A DNA stretch of 15,254 bases, from assembly GCA_016214445.1 (NCBI GenBank), contig JACROM010000024.1:1-15254 (forward strand), written 5' to 3'. Below the pieces are notes generated by a model. That model was not told the DNA's origin, searched no databases, and saw only the letters and a list, made by a program, of their open reading frames with translations. The translations under genes and the position numbers were made by a program. This document shows positions 1 to 6,943 of the stretch, piece after piece (positions within the stretch are counted from its first letter, which is position 1; each line of letters begins with the position of its first letter). This DNA is from Microcaldota archaeon (GTDB lineage: Archaea > Micrarchaeota > Micrarchaeia > Norongarragalinales > Norongarragalinaceae).

Positions 1-18
1 CGCGGGTAATGGGGGCAG

Positions 19-174
19 TCAAGCATAAACCGGCGCGGCATCCCAGGCGTTCATCCTTGAAATCCAGGCGCCAGCCACGACCAAAAGCAAAAGAAGCTGC
101 TCCGGCGGAACCATGTCGAACAAAGCAAGTACTACGCCCAACGCAGCTGACATCTTGAGCAGCAAATCCACCAT
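19..174 (-). CDS. small hydrophobic membrane protein, unrecognised
   Basis: This 51-residue reading frame starts with ATG at 174 and ends with TGA at 19-21. It has a leucine/valine-rich segment at about residues 4-19, a short Met-Val-Pro-Pro-Glu turn, and a second hydrophobic segment at about residues 25-37, so it could be a small two-helix membrane protein. I do not recognise a family. The main support for a real gene is a TTTTTAAAA Box A at 197-205, about 23 bases upstream of the ATG, the same spacing seen for most genes here, implying a leaderless message. It lies 48 bases downstream of the stop of the cation ATPase on the same strand. Codons prefer G or C in third positions, as in the neighbours. 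A function in transport or a link to the ATPase would be speculation. Confidence 0.5.
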   Translation of the reverse strand: MVDLLLKMSAALGVVLALFDMVPPEQLLLLLVVAGAWISRMNAWDAAPVYA

Positions 175-196
175 GAGAAAACAATGCCAAAACAAG

Positions 197-205
197 TTTT
201 TAAAA
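197..205 (-). promoter_or_regulatory. Box A/TATA for the small membrane protein
   Basis: The minus strand reads GTTTTAAAAAC here, ending about 22 bases before the ATG at 174. At that distance the archaeal start site falls at or next to the start codon. Confidence 0.5.
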
Positions 206-222
206 CTACTCTTTGGTGGTAA

Positions 223-2808
223 CTACCACTTCCCGAGCGCCTTCAGGCTCTCAACTACTATGAACACGGAAGAAGCTACGGCAACGCACAAGCCCCACTC
301 CATCAATGCAAGGTCAGTTGTCTGGAAGAACGGCTGAAGAACTGACCACTGGACCACTACTATTTGCAAAAGAACGGAAACCGCTATGGCCGCCCACAAC
401 CAAACATTCCTGAAAACCCCCAGCGAAAACAACGTGTGCTTTTCAGACCGCGAGGAAAGGGCGAAGAACATCTGGAAGAATATTAGCGCAGTGAACGCGA
501 CAGTCGCTGCCTTGACCGGCGACTCCTTGAGGAACAGCGAGTAAAGGAGCAGTGTGCCAATCATCATGAGCGAACCGACGAACACCGCCTTCAATACGCG
601 GACTTTGGTGAAAACCGGCTCGTTCTGTTTGCGGGGAGCCTTGCGCATGGCGTCAGGCAAGCACGGGTCCACGCTGAGCGATGCAGCAGGGAGCAGGTCC
701 GTTGCCAAGTTCATCCACAGTATCTGCAAGGGCGCAAGAGGATTTCCGAGCCCTGACAGCAAAGCAAAAAGGACAGTCAAAACCTCGCCGACGTTGCAGG
801 AAATCAGGTAGTTGACGCTTTTCACTATGTTATCGTATACCACCCGGCCCTCCTCGACTGCGCTCACTATGCTCGCGAAATTGTCGTCGGTTATTATCAT
901 GTCCGAGGTTTCCTTGGTCACGTCAGTTCCGGTTATACCCATCGCAACGCCTATGTCGCCTGCCTTTATTGCAGGCGCGTCATTGACGCCGTCGCCCGTA
1001 ACAGCAACAACATGGCCGTGCCTCTTGAGCGCCCGAACTATCTTGAGCTTGTGCTCAGGCGAAACGCGCGCGAAAACGCTCGCCTCCAACACCACCTTTG
1101 AAAAATCAGGCAAAGAGTCGAGGTGGGAACCGGTAAACACTTTTTCACAAGGCAGGCCAAGCTCCCTCGCAACGCTCTTTGCTGTCAGCGGGTTGTCGCC
1201 TGTAATCACGACAACCCGTATGCCAGCGCTGCTGCAGGAAGCTATCGCCGCCTTTACCTCTTCCCTCGGCGGGTCGTTCATTGCAGCCAGGCCAAGCCAC
1301 GTCAACTCGTCTTCGTCTTCCAGTTTCGAATCCTTGCAAGCGAAACCCAGAACACGCAAGCCATCTGAAGCGAAGTACTCGTTCTTCTCCAACATCTCCT
1401 TTTTCTTCAACGGAGTCATCTTGGCTTTCTTGCCAGCCTCCATCACCCATGAGCACCTGTCTATAAGCACTTCGGGCGCGCCCTTGGAGAACATGATCTT
1501 CCGGGAACCGTCCGTGTTTATAGTGCTCATCATCTTCCGCTCCGAAGTGAACGGGAACTCCCTGACAAGAGGATTCTGTTTTCGGGAAGCTTCGCCTACT
1601 CCGGCCTTCTCCGCCAAAACAACCAACGCCAACTCAGTCGGGTCTCCCACTGCTCCGGACTGCAGGGAGGCGGAGTTGCAAAGCAACGCTGCCTTCAGAA
1701 GCAAATCAAGGACCTCGCCTTTCCTGCCCGATATCTCGCCTTTTGTGGAGTAACCTGAACCGCTTACCTGAAGTTCCTCGGAGTCGACGAAAAGCTTCCG
1801 GACAGTCATCTCGTTCTTCGTAAGCGTTCCGGTCTTGTCGGTGCATATTACTGTCGTGGAGCCTAGTGTTTCAACTGCAGGCATCTTGCGTATGAGGGAG
1901 TTGCGCTTCGCCATTCTCGTTACTCCAACTGCAAGGGTTATGGTTACCACAGCCGGCAGGCCTTCCGGCACAGCAGCCACTGCAAGAGCAACAGAGGTCA
2001 GGAACATGTCGAACAAGCCTATGCCGCGCAGCGAACCAACAACCAATATAATCAGTACGGCAGCAAGAGCCATGGAGCCGAGTGTTCTGCCGAGCTCCTC
2101 AAGCTTCACCTGCAACGGAGTGGGCGGCTCCTTCACGTCCTGCACCATTTCCGCGATTTTTCCGAGTTCGGTCTTCATTCCAGTTGCCACAACTACCGCG
2201 AGCCCTCGGCCCCGCACAACCGCAGTGCCCAGGAAAACCATGTTCGCCCTTTCCGCCAAAGGAGTTTTCTGCGCGATTGCTTCAACGCCCTTCGAAACAG
2301 GAAGGCTCTCACCCGTAAGGGCTGCTTCCTCCACCATCAGGTCGAACTCCTGCACTATCCTGCAGTCAGCAGGCACCTTTGCGCCCTCCGAAAGCTCCAC
2401 CACGTCCCCAGGCACCAGTTCGGACGCGTCCACCTGCTTCTTGACGCCATCACGCAGCACAACCGCCTGCAACACGGCCATGCGCTTAAGAGCGGATATG
2501 GCCTGCTCCGCACGCGACTCCTGATAAAAACCGAATACAGAAAACACCAATACTATGACCAATATAGCGACGCCGTCGAGCATCTCGCCCAAGGCAAGGG
2601 AAATCACTGCTGCCAGAAGTAGTATCCAGATGAGGAAGTTGTTGAACTGCGCGAGAAGAAGGTGGTACCACGGCTTTGGAGGCTTTTCCTTCAGCTTGTT
2701 GGGGCCCTCTTTTCGCAAACGCTCCGCTGCCTCCTGTTCGCCGAGCCCATCCTTTCCAACCGAGAAATGCTTAAGCACCTTCTCCGGAGAAAGCGCGTGC
2801 CAGTCCAT
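223..2808 (-). CDS. P2A-type cation-transporting ATPase, probably Ca2+ (SERCA/PMR1-like)
   Basis: An 861-residue P-type ATPase that would pump a divalent cation, most likely Ca2+, across the membrane using ATP. Visible in order: an N-terminal cation-ATPase domain (about 1-60), helices M1-M2 (about 55-95), actuator motif TGES (165-168), M4 PEGLP (281-285), phosphorylation site DKTGT (Asp324), nucleotide-binding KGAPE (442-446), hinge motif GDGVNDAPA (605-613), and a C-terminal membrane half. Residues matching SERCA calcium site II are present: Glu282 of PEGLP, Asn672 and Glu675 in NVGE, and Asn700, Thr703 and Asp704 in NLATD. M8 has FFQMFFALSSRSE, as in single-site PMR1-like pumps. The open frame runs upstream to 3117, but that extension has no family similarity and overlaps a gene remnant. 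The ATG at 2808 has a TATA box at 2831-2839 and gives the usual family length. Mn2+ transport is possible. Confidence 0.93.
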   Translation of the reverse strand: MDWHALSPEKVLKHFSVGKDGLGEQEAAERLRKEGPNKLKEKPPKPWYHLLLAQFNNFLIWILLLAAVISLALGEMLDGVAILVIVLVFSVFGFYQESRAEQAISALKRMAVLQAVVLRDGVKKQVDASELVPGDVVELSEGAKVPADCRIVQEFDLMVEEAALTGESLPVSKGVEAIAQKTPLAERANMVFLGTAVVRGRGLAVVVATGMKTELGKIAEMVQDVKEPPTPLQVKLEELGRTLGSMALAAVLIILVVGSLRGIGLFDMFLTSVALAVAAVPEGLPAVVTITLAVGVTRMAKRNSLIRKMPAVETLGSTTVICTDKTGTLTKNEMTVRKLFVDSEELQVSGSGYSTKGEISGRKGEVLDLLLKAALLCNSASLQSGAVGDPTELALVVLAEKAGVGEASRKQNPLVREFPFTSERKMMSTINTDGSRKIMFSKGAPEVLIDRCSWVMEAGKKAKMTPLKKKEMLEKNEYFASDGLRVLGFACKDSKLEDEDELTWLGLAAMNDPPREEVKAAIASCSSAGIRVVVITGDNPLTAKSVARELGLPCEKVFTGSHLDSLPDFSKVVLEASVFARVSPEHKLKIVRALKRHGHVVAVTGDGVNDAPAIKAGDIGVAMGITGTDVTKETSDMIITDDNFASIVSAVEEGRVVYDNIVKSVNYLISCNVGEVLTVLFALLSGLGNPLAPLQILWMNLATDLLPAASLSVDPCLPDAMRKAPRKQNEPVFTKVRVLKAVFVGSLMMIGTLLLYSLFLKESPVKAATVAFTALIFFQMFFALSSRSEKHTLFSLGVFRNVWLWAAIAVSVLLQIVVVQWSVLQPFFQTTDLALMEWGLCVAVASSVFIVVESLKALGKW

Positions 2809-2830
2809 ACCAACCTTAACGGAAGAAGCG

Positions 2831-2839
2831 TATAAAAAA
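2831..2839 (-). promoter_or_regulatory. Box A/TATA for the cation ATPase
   Basis: The minus strand reads GTTTTTTATACG, 23 bases upstream of the ATG at 2808. This decides the start: the longer open frame to 3117 would lie upstream of the promoter. Confidence 0.6.
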
Positions 2840-2858
2840 CCAGCCAGCAACTCCTTAC

Positions 2859-2910
2859 CCCTAACCACAAACCAACCACAACCACGACCCAGCCACGAAA
2901 CCAAACAACA
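2859..2910. other. A+C-rich, G/T-poor tract
   Basis: The plus strand is almost only A and C, with repeated AACCAC/ACAACC-like words; the minus strand is correspondingly G+T-rich. It lies just upstream of the ATPase promoter, in the roughly 530-base stretch (2809-3339) without an intact gene. No exact tandem unit and no RNA gene are visible. It is noted because its composition differs from everything around it. Confidence 0.35.
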
Positions 2911-2977
2911 GCCAGCAGCTGCCCCTAAAAACACGGGTGCTTTACTGGAAGCGTCAACAAACGCGAGAGCCGCCTGG

Positions 2978-3268
2978 TCACCGTATTTTTGAAGCGCGGT
3001 TTTCGTGCGCATCCAAGCCTGTTTTGAGGAAATCCGCGAGGGAAACCGCGCCGTCTTTTGTCGTGGACTCGGTGACGAGCAATGGACGAAACTCCGGGTG
3101 TTTTTTGCGGAAGTCATCCAATCCTTTCATTTCCCTTTCAGGTATCTCGTCCGTCGCCGTCACGTTTATGGCGGTTTTGCCGGCTATGAAGTCAACCTCG
3201 GATTTCAGCTCCGACCAGTAGCTTACTTCGTCGGATTGCTCGGACCACTGCTTCTTCGTTAAAAACGC
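2978..3268 (-). pseudogene. C-terminal remnant of an AAA-family ATP-binding protein (DUF4143 type)
   Basis: An open segment of about 97 codons with no convincing start. A TGA at 3269-3271 closes it upstream and a TGA at 2978-2980 ends it. The reading begins KKQWSEQSDEVSYWSELKS, continues EVDFIAGKTAINVTATDEIPE and then REMKGLDDFRKKHPEF. This pattern (EVxYW, EVDF, AINVT, lPEREmKGL) matches the nuclease-like C-terminal part of archaeal ATP-binding proteins with an AAA P-loop plus DUF4143. The P-loop half, normally some 300 residues, is absent; the next plus-strand gene begins at 3340. I read it as a 5'-truncated relic of a gene that is often duplicated and lost in archaea. The ATG at 3163 could start a 61-residue product, but that is unlikely to be functional. 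Confidence 0.6.
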
Positions 3269-3305
3269 TCAAGTCTTCTTTAGGGCCACCCCGCACCATA
3301 CCCGC

Positions 3306-3316
3306 AAAATATTTAT
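3306..3316 (+). promoter_or_regulatory. Box A/TATA for the 3340 gene and possibly pgk
   Basis: AAAATATTTAT ends 24 bases before the ATG at 3340, the same spacing as the other promoters in the window. The next gene, pgk, follows with no room for its own promoter, so both probably share this one. Confidence 0.55.
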
Positions 3317-3339
3317 GCTCTGGTTCCGTAGTCAACAGC

Positions 3340-3876
3340 ATGCCAATGATGTCACCACTCATGTTCCTGAGGAAACTCGGCAGAAAGGAAGAGGGAAGAC
3401 CGGAAAAAGGGAAACTGGAACTAGCGGGAAAACTTAGAAGGGAGAACATACTGACCGAGGAAATCCCGGGAATGCCGGAAGCGCACTTCGGGCCGCAGGA
3501 AGAACGGATGCGCGAAAACGAGCTCACGCAGGAGGCGATAAAAAGCGGCAGCCTAGTTGGGCTTGTTCAAATGCAGGAAGGAGAGGAAAGGATGCACAAA
3601 ACGAAGGCAATCAACTACGCGCTCACAAAGTACGAGATGGAAAAACACATGAAAGAGGCCGGAATCCCGGAAGCCAAGAGAATGGAACTGTTGCGGAAGG
3701 TAGACGCGGCTGCAAGGAAGGAGGCAAAGCCGTTCCTCCCAAGGCTGGCGGAAAGAATGGTCCGCATGACTGAAAACGCGGTAACCATAAAGGAAGCGTT
3801 CATGAACTACCTAGCAGAGCTCGGCAGAAGACGCGCGGTCGCATACGCCCGGGTAAGAACCAACAGGACGAAGTGA
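3340..3876 (+). CDS. charged, helix-rich protein of unknown function upstream of pgk
   Basis: This 178-residue protein belongs to no family I recognise. After a short hydrophobic start (MPMMSPLMFL) it is rich in Arg, Lys, Glu and Met, with long stretches likely to be helical, especially about residues 85-165, and few Gly or Pro there. It has no cysteine pair, no P-loop and no clear membrane segment. A Box A at 3306-3316 supports the ATG at 3340. Its stop (3874-3876) overlaps a possible GTG start of pgk and sits 8 bases before pgk's ATG, so the two are almost certainly co-transcribed. That pairing does not reveal the function. It could bind nucleic acid or a protein partner, but nothing in the sequence proves it. 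Confidence 0.75.
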   Translation: MPMMSPLMFLRKLGRKEEGRPEKGKLELAGKLRRENILTEEIPGMPEAHFGPQEERMRENELTQEAIKSGSLVGLVQMQEGEERMHKTKAINYALTKYEMEKHMKEAGIPEAKRMELLRKVDAAARKEAKPFLPRLAERMVRMTENAVTIKEAFMNYLAELGRRRAVAYARVRTNRTK

Positions 3877-3884
3877 TTGAAGCC

Positions 3885-5144
3885 ATGGAAAAGGATTTTT
3901 TGACTTTGGACGATTTTGAACCGGCTGGAAAGAAAGTGCTTGCGCGGGTGGACATAAACGCCTCCATAGAGGACGGGAAAATCCAGGATTCCGAGCGGAT
4001 GGAAGCGCACGCGGCCACCATAAGGGAACTAGCTGACAAAAAAGCCAAAGTAATAGTCCTGGCCCACCAAGGCCGGCCAGAGGACGACGATTTCCTGCCT
4101 CTTGAAGGGCACGCCCCGCTCCTTGCAAAGCACGTCAAAAAGAAAGTCAAGTACGTGGACGACATCCTCGGAAGCAAGGCGAAAAAGGAAATAGGGAAAC
4201 TGAAGGAAGGAAAAATCATCCTGCTGGAGAACGTGCGCTTTCTGGCGGAAGAAAGCCTGGACGGCTCCAAGAAAAAATTCGAGGACACCCTGCTCGTCAA
4301 AACCCTCACACCGCTTGTGGACGTTTACGTGAACGACGCTTTCAGCGCAGCTCACCGAGCACAAACATCGCTCATCGGGTTCACAAAAACCTTGCCGTCA
4401 TACGCAGGCAGGGTGATGCAGGCGGAGTACGAGGCAGTCAAGAAGTCAACTGAAAACGCCGAAAGGCCCGTAGTGTACCTGCTCGGGGGCGGAAAGCCGA
4501 CCGAGTCCCTCATGCTGATGAAAAAATTCCTCGAGGAAGGAAAAGCGGACAAGATACTCACCTCGGGAGTGCTGGGGGAATTGTGCCTCATCGCCAAAGG
4601 CAAGAATTTGGGGGCAAAAGCGAAATGGCTGGAAGAACAGAAGTACACGGACTTTTTGCCGGAAGTCAAAAACCTGATGGAAAAATACGGCGAAAAAATA
4701 GACGTCCCCGGAGATTTCGCCTACGAGGACAAGGAAGGTTTCCGAGTTGAAGTGAAGATAGAGGACCTGCCCAAAGTAACCCGACCCATATTCGACATCG
4801 GCTCCAACACTTCGGCAGCTTACGCGAGGGAAATAAGGAGCGCGAAAACAGTGTACCTGAAAGGGCCCATGGGCGCGTACGAGAGGAAGCCGTTCGAGCT
4901 CGGAACGCAGCAGGTAATGACGGCCATGATGGAATGCAAGGGCTTCACTCTCCTTGGCGGCGGCCACACCACTTCGGCAATGCGGAAATTCGGATTTTCG
5001 CCGAAAAAATTCTCGCACGTGTCAGTGGCAGGAGGCGCCCTGTTGGCAATGCTCTCCGGAAAAAAACTTCCGGCAGTGGACGCGTTGAAGGAATCAGCCC
5101 GAAGAATAGGCTACGAGAAACAAGCGCAAACAAACGAAAAATAA
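3885..5144 (+). CDS. pgk: phosphoglycerate kinase (archaeal type)
   Basis: A 419-residue cytosolic enzyme that interconverts 3-phosphoglycerate and ATP with 1,3-bisphosphoglycerate and ADP in glycolysis and gluconeogenesis. Family features in order: substrate-binding RVDIN near residue 25, HQGRP, ENVRF, VNDAFSAAHRAQTS, LLGGGKP, the archaeal DIGSNT followed by KGPMGAYE, the ATP-site glycine motif LLGGGHTTSAM, and the terminal HVSVAGGALLAMLSGKKLP block. The length is normal for archaeal enzymes. I chose the ATG at 3885. A GTG at 3873 is in frame and would overlap the upstream stop, adding four residues. No Shine-Dalgarno motif is obvious, so expression probably depends on coupling to the 3340 gene. 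The last dozen residues run into an A-rich stretch and look poorly conserved. Confidence 0.95.
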   Translation: MEKDFLTLDDFEPAGKKVLARVDINASIEDGKIQDSERMEAHAATIRELADKKAKVIVLAHQGRPEDDDFLPLEGHAPLLAKHVKKKVKYVDDILGSKAKKEIGKLKEGKIILLENVRFLAEESLDGSKKKFEDTLLVKTLTPLVDVYVNDAFSAAHRAQTSLIGFTKTLPSYAGRVMQAEYEAVKKSTENAERPVVYLLGGGKPTESLMLMKKFLEEGKADKILTSGVLGELCLIAKGKNLGAKAKWLEEQKYTDFLPEVKNLMEKYGEKIDVPGDFAYEDKEGFRVEVKIEDLPKVTRPIFDIGSNTSAAYAREIRSAKTVYLKGPMGAYERKPFELGTQQVMTAMMECKGFTLLGGGHTTSAMRKFGFSPKKFSHVSVAGGALLAMLSGKKLPAVDALKESARRIGYEKQAQTNEK

Positions 5145-5190
5145 GAACAAATCGAAAACAAACAAGAGCAAAAACAAAGAGAAGAAAAAA

Positions 5191-5394
5191 ATGAAACGAA
5201 CGAAACAAAGCGATAAAACAAAGAAATACAAGAGACTGCCAGTGGAAAAACTACGCGGAGCGTTAAAAACTGGCGCGCATCCTTCAGAGCTTAAGAACAT
5301 CCACGATATCGAAAAAACGCATGACTGGCCGGACAACATAAAAACAAGAAGAAAAACAAAAGGAGCTATTTACCTCAAGCCAAAACTGGCCTAA
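5191..5394 (+). CDS. small basic protein of unknown function in A-rich DNA
   Basis: A 67-residue frame beginning MKRTKQSDKTKKYKRLP, very rich in Lys and Arg with few hydrophobic residues. No family is recognised. It starts 46 bases after pgk. The spacer and first codons are extremely A-rich, and no TATA box is visible because T is almost absent there; GAGAAG before the ATG is only a weak ribosome site. The middle (VEKLRGALKTGAHPSELKNI) reads like ordinary protein, which favours a real gene. The stop TAA (5392-5394) overlaps the start of the duplicated pyrH 3' end. It could be a small nucleic-acid-binding protein, part of a lost element, or a chance ORF. Confidence 0.45.
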   Translation: MKRTKQSDKTKKYKRLPVEKLRGALKTGAHPSELKNIHDIEKTHDWPDNIKTRRKTKGAIYLKPKLA

Positions 5395-5425
5395 CCAACA
5401 ATAGTTCCCTTGTGCTTCTTCCCTT
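5391..5425 (-). repeat. second, diverged copy of the pyrH 3' end
   Basis: On the minus strand this segment reads QGKKHKGTIVG followed by TAG, nearly the last residues of pyrH (EGKKHKGTIVG plus TAG at 5496-5530). Across the 35 bases, 31 are identical. All four differences are in third codon positions and silent. The copies lie 105 bases apart in the same orientation. No longer homology extends upstream of this copy. Confidence 0.8.
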
Positions 5426-5480
5426 GACCACCAAGGGGGTTCCACCCCCTCACTGGTCGACCCACCCCCGAAAGAGCGGG
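5426..5480. other. GC-rich hairpins between the two pyrH 3' ends
   Basis: GACCA at 5426-5430 pairs with TGGTC at 5454-5458, and inside it AGGGGG (5434-5439) pairs with CCCCCT (5445-5450) around a five-base loop. A shorter CCCG/CGGG hairpin lies at 5467-5480. The arrangement could terminate pyrH transcription or be the edge of a lost mobile element. No T-run follows on the minus strand, so a terminator is not established. Confidence 0.45.
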
Positions 5481-5495
5481 CGAACCAAAATAGCA

Positions 5496-6164
5496 CTAGC
5501 CAACAATAGTCCCTTTATGCTTCTTCCCTTCTACTGCGTTCTTCAGCGCCTTCAAGTCGCGGCCGTCCACGAACTCAACACGGATTTTCGAACGCGCGGC
5601 GAGCTTGGCGGCAACCAGGTCGAAAACGAAATTGGTCCTGGCTTTCCTCTCGTCAAACTGCGCGGCCAGCTCAATAAGCTGCTGGTGTTTGAGTTTCGGG
5701 AAAAGCTTGGCTCCCCGTTCGGAAGGGTTCCTGTCGTAAACGCCGTCCACTTTCGAAGCGTTGACTACCTTCGTAGCGCCAAGCGCCTCCGCCAAAAGAA
5801 CTGCGCAGGCATCAGTTGTTATGCCAGGCAGGAAGCCTCCGGAAAAAACCACCCGCTTCTTGTTCAGGTACGAAACAGCCTCTTCCGGGCAAAGAGCTAT
5901 CTTGGAGTAAGCCTGCCACCCGAACGAGCCCTTGACGAAATTTGCGTTCTCGCGCGTCGCCTCTATGGCCGCCTTGTCCGCGTAAAACTCGCTTTGGGTC
6001 TCCTTCCTAGCAACTTGGGCGTAAGCCCTTGCCTTCTCTCCTCCTCCGCACACTATGGCGAAGAAATACTTTTTGGTCAGGGGCAGAAGCACTTCCGCCA
6101 AAGCACCCGGATAATCCTCGTCAGCCAAAAGGGAGCCGCCAAGGGAGATAACGATTGTTTTCAT
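5496..6164 (-). CDS. pyrH: uridylate (UMP) kinase, archaeal type
   Basis: A 222-residue amino-acid-kinase-fold enzyme that phosphorylates UMP to UDP with ATP in pyrimidine nucleotide synthesis. Visible: N-terminal ISLGGSLL phosphate-binding loop (about residues 6-13), CGGGEKAR (about 39-46), FSGGFLPGITTDACAVLLAE in the nucleotide region, and the archaeal signature VDGVYDRNPSERGAKLFPKL. The C terminus is EGKKHKGTIVG. The length fits archaeal PyrH (about 220-230) rather than the longer bacterial form. A GTTAAAAG Box A at 6187-6194 lies 23 bases before the ATG at 6164, so the message is probably leaderless. The last 35 bases are duplicated downstream at 5391-5425. Confidence 0.93.
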   Translation of the reverse strand: MKTIVISLGGSLLADEDYPGALAEVLLPLTKKYFFAIVCGGGEKARAYAQVARKETQSEFYADKAAIEATRENANFVKGSFGWQAYSKIALCPEEAVSYLNKKRVVFSGGFLPGITTDACAVLLAEALGATKVVNASKVDGVYDRNPSERGAKLFPKLKHQQLIELAAQFDERKARTNFVFDLVAAKLAARSKIRVEFVDGRDLKALKNAVEGKKHKGTIVG

Positions 6165-6186
6165 GTGTTAAGTTGGGAGCCGGGAG

Positions 6187-6194
6187 CTTTTAAC
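6187..6194 (-). promoter_or_regulatory. Box A for pyrH
   Basis: The minus strand reads GTTAAAAG, 23 bases before the ATG at 6164. Confidence 0.5.
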
Positions 6195-6204
6195 GTTTCG
6201 TAAC

Positions 6205-6325
6205 GGAACCGCAGGGGGCACCTAACGGTTCCCCCTCAGTTTCACGTCGCATCGCTTCGCGCTGCTTCAAGTTCACCGGCCTCGGAGGCCGGAGACTGCA
6301 AAGCAGCCTTCGCTCAGAAGGCTGC
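6205..6325. repeat. cluster of three inverted repeats between pyrH and the GPN-like gene
   Basis: GGAACCG (6205-6211) pairs with CGGTTCC (6226-6232). CCGGCCT (6276-6282) pairs with AGGCCGG (6286-6292). GCAGCCTTC (6303-6311) pairs perfectly with GAAGGCTGC (6317-6325) around a five-base loop holding part of the TGA stop of the upstream gene. None is followed by a T-run on the minus strand. They could be RNA 3'-end structures or regulatory palindromes; the role is unknown. Confidence 0.55.
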
Positions 6326-6904
6326 AACTCCGGAACCCCTTCCCTTACTCGCGCCAACTAAAGCTTGGATGGTCTCCCACAACTCCTTGAAGCCTTCACG
6401 CTCCTCTGCATTGACTAAAACGGCGTTCTTGAACGATGGCGTTTTCGGGAGCGAAAAAGCGGAAAGGGTCTGCTGCGAGGAAACCAAATTCTCGGAAAGG
6501 TTCACCACCAAGACAAAAGGGATGCCGTAAACAGATGAAAGCATTTTCGCCATTTCGGCGTACTTTTCCTCAACGGAATCCACGACGAAAAGGAACACGT
6601 CGCAGAACTCCGGCAACTCGGAAAACAGGAGCCAGTCCAAACCAGACGAAAAATCCAGCACCCACGCTCCCTTGGAAGTGTCCTCCCGCACCAGCTGGTC
6701 GCGGAACGCCTTGGGGTAAGCCTCGTCAGGAGCGCAACGGTAATACTTCCTCAAGTCAAAGTCCGGCTTGTAAGCCAGCCTCTTGGACAAAACGTCGAAA
6801 TTAGCCAGCTTCGCCTCAACACCCTTGGACGCCAGATAGCAGGACAGCTTGTACGCCAACAGGCTTTTGCCTGACTTTTTCTGGCCGATTATCGCGATGC
6901 GCAT
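6314..6904 (-). CDS. GPN-loop GTPase-like P-loop protein with degenerate motifs
   Basis: A 196-residue P-loop protein. The Walker A motif GQKKSGKS is at residues 7-14. Then come ANFDVLSKRL and YKPDFDLRKYY, which align with the NLDPA and YxPDIDVRDY regions of GPN-loop GTPases (GPN1-3/XAB1). The strand VLDFSSGLD (82-90) sits where GPN proteins have DTPGQIE, and VLVVNLSEN (131-139) sits where they have NKxD. Both GTP-specificity motifs are therefore altered, and the Gly-Pro-Asn insertion itself is not seen. The protein is also shorter than typical (about 250). It may bind a different nucleotide or have lost hydrolysis. The C terminus is Gly/Ser-rich. A Box A at 6927-6934 supports the ATG at 6904. 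Confidence 0.6.
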   Translation of the reverse strand: MRIAIIGQKKSGKSLLAYKLSCYLASKGVEAKLANFDVLSKRLAYKPDFDLRKYYRCAPDEAYPKAFRDQLVREDTSKGAWVLDFSSGLDWLLFSELPEFCDVFLFVVDSVEEKYAEMAKMLSSVYGIPFVLVVNLSENLVSSQQTLSAFSLPKTPSFKNAVLVNAEEREGFKELWETIQALVGASKGRGSGVAAF

Positions 6905-6926
6905 GATTTACTTTTGCCCCGAGGGG

Positions 6927-6934
6927 TTTTAAAC
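6927..6934 (-). promoter_or_regulatory. Box A for the GPN-like gene
   Basis: The minus strand reads GTTTAAAAC, about 23 bases before the ATG at 6904. A CCCCGAGGGG palindrome (6917-6926) sits between box and start and could be an operator. Confidence 0.55.
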
Positions 6935-6943
6935 AACAGTAGT

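Noticed and set aside
812..2524. Long plus-strand open frames (313 and 229 codons) opposite the cation ATPase
   Set aside because: They are antisense to strongly conserved ATPase motifs, are Ser/Thr-rich as expected of a shadow, and have no promoter or known domain.
2809..3117. 103-residue N-terminal extension of the cation ATPase
   Set aside because: It has no family similarity, overlaps the DUF4143 remnant in another frame, and lies upstream of the TATA box at 2831-2839.
3192..3527. Minus-strand 111-codon frame opposite the start of the 3340 gene
   Set aside because: Low-complexity Ser/Phe/Pro sequence antisense to the plus-strand gene; the remnant reads in a different frame.
5426..5480. 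CRISPR-like or transposon-end repeat
   Set aside because: Only simple hairpins with no repeated spacing, and no transposase or cas gene in the window.
5412..6203. A 263-codon plus-strand frame opposite pyrH
   Set aside because: Shadow of a conserved kinase; its start lies within the repeat and hairpin region.
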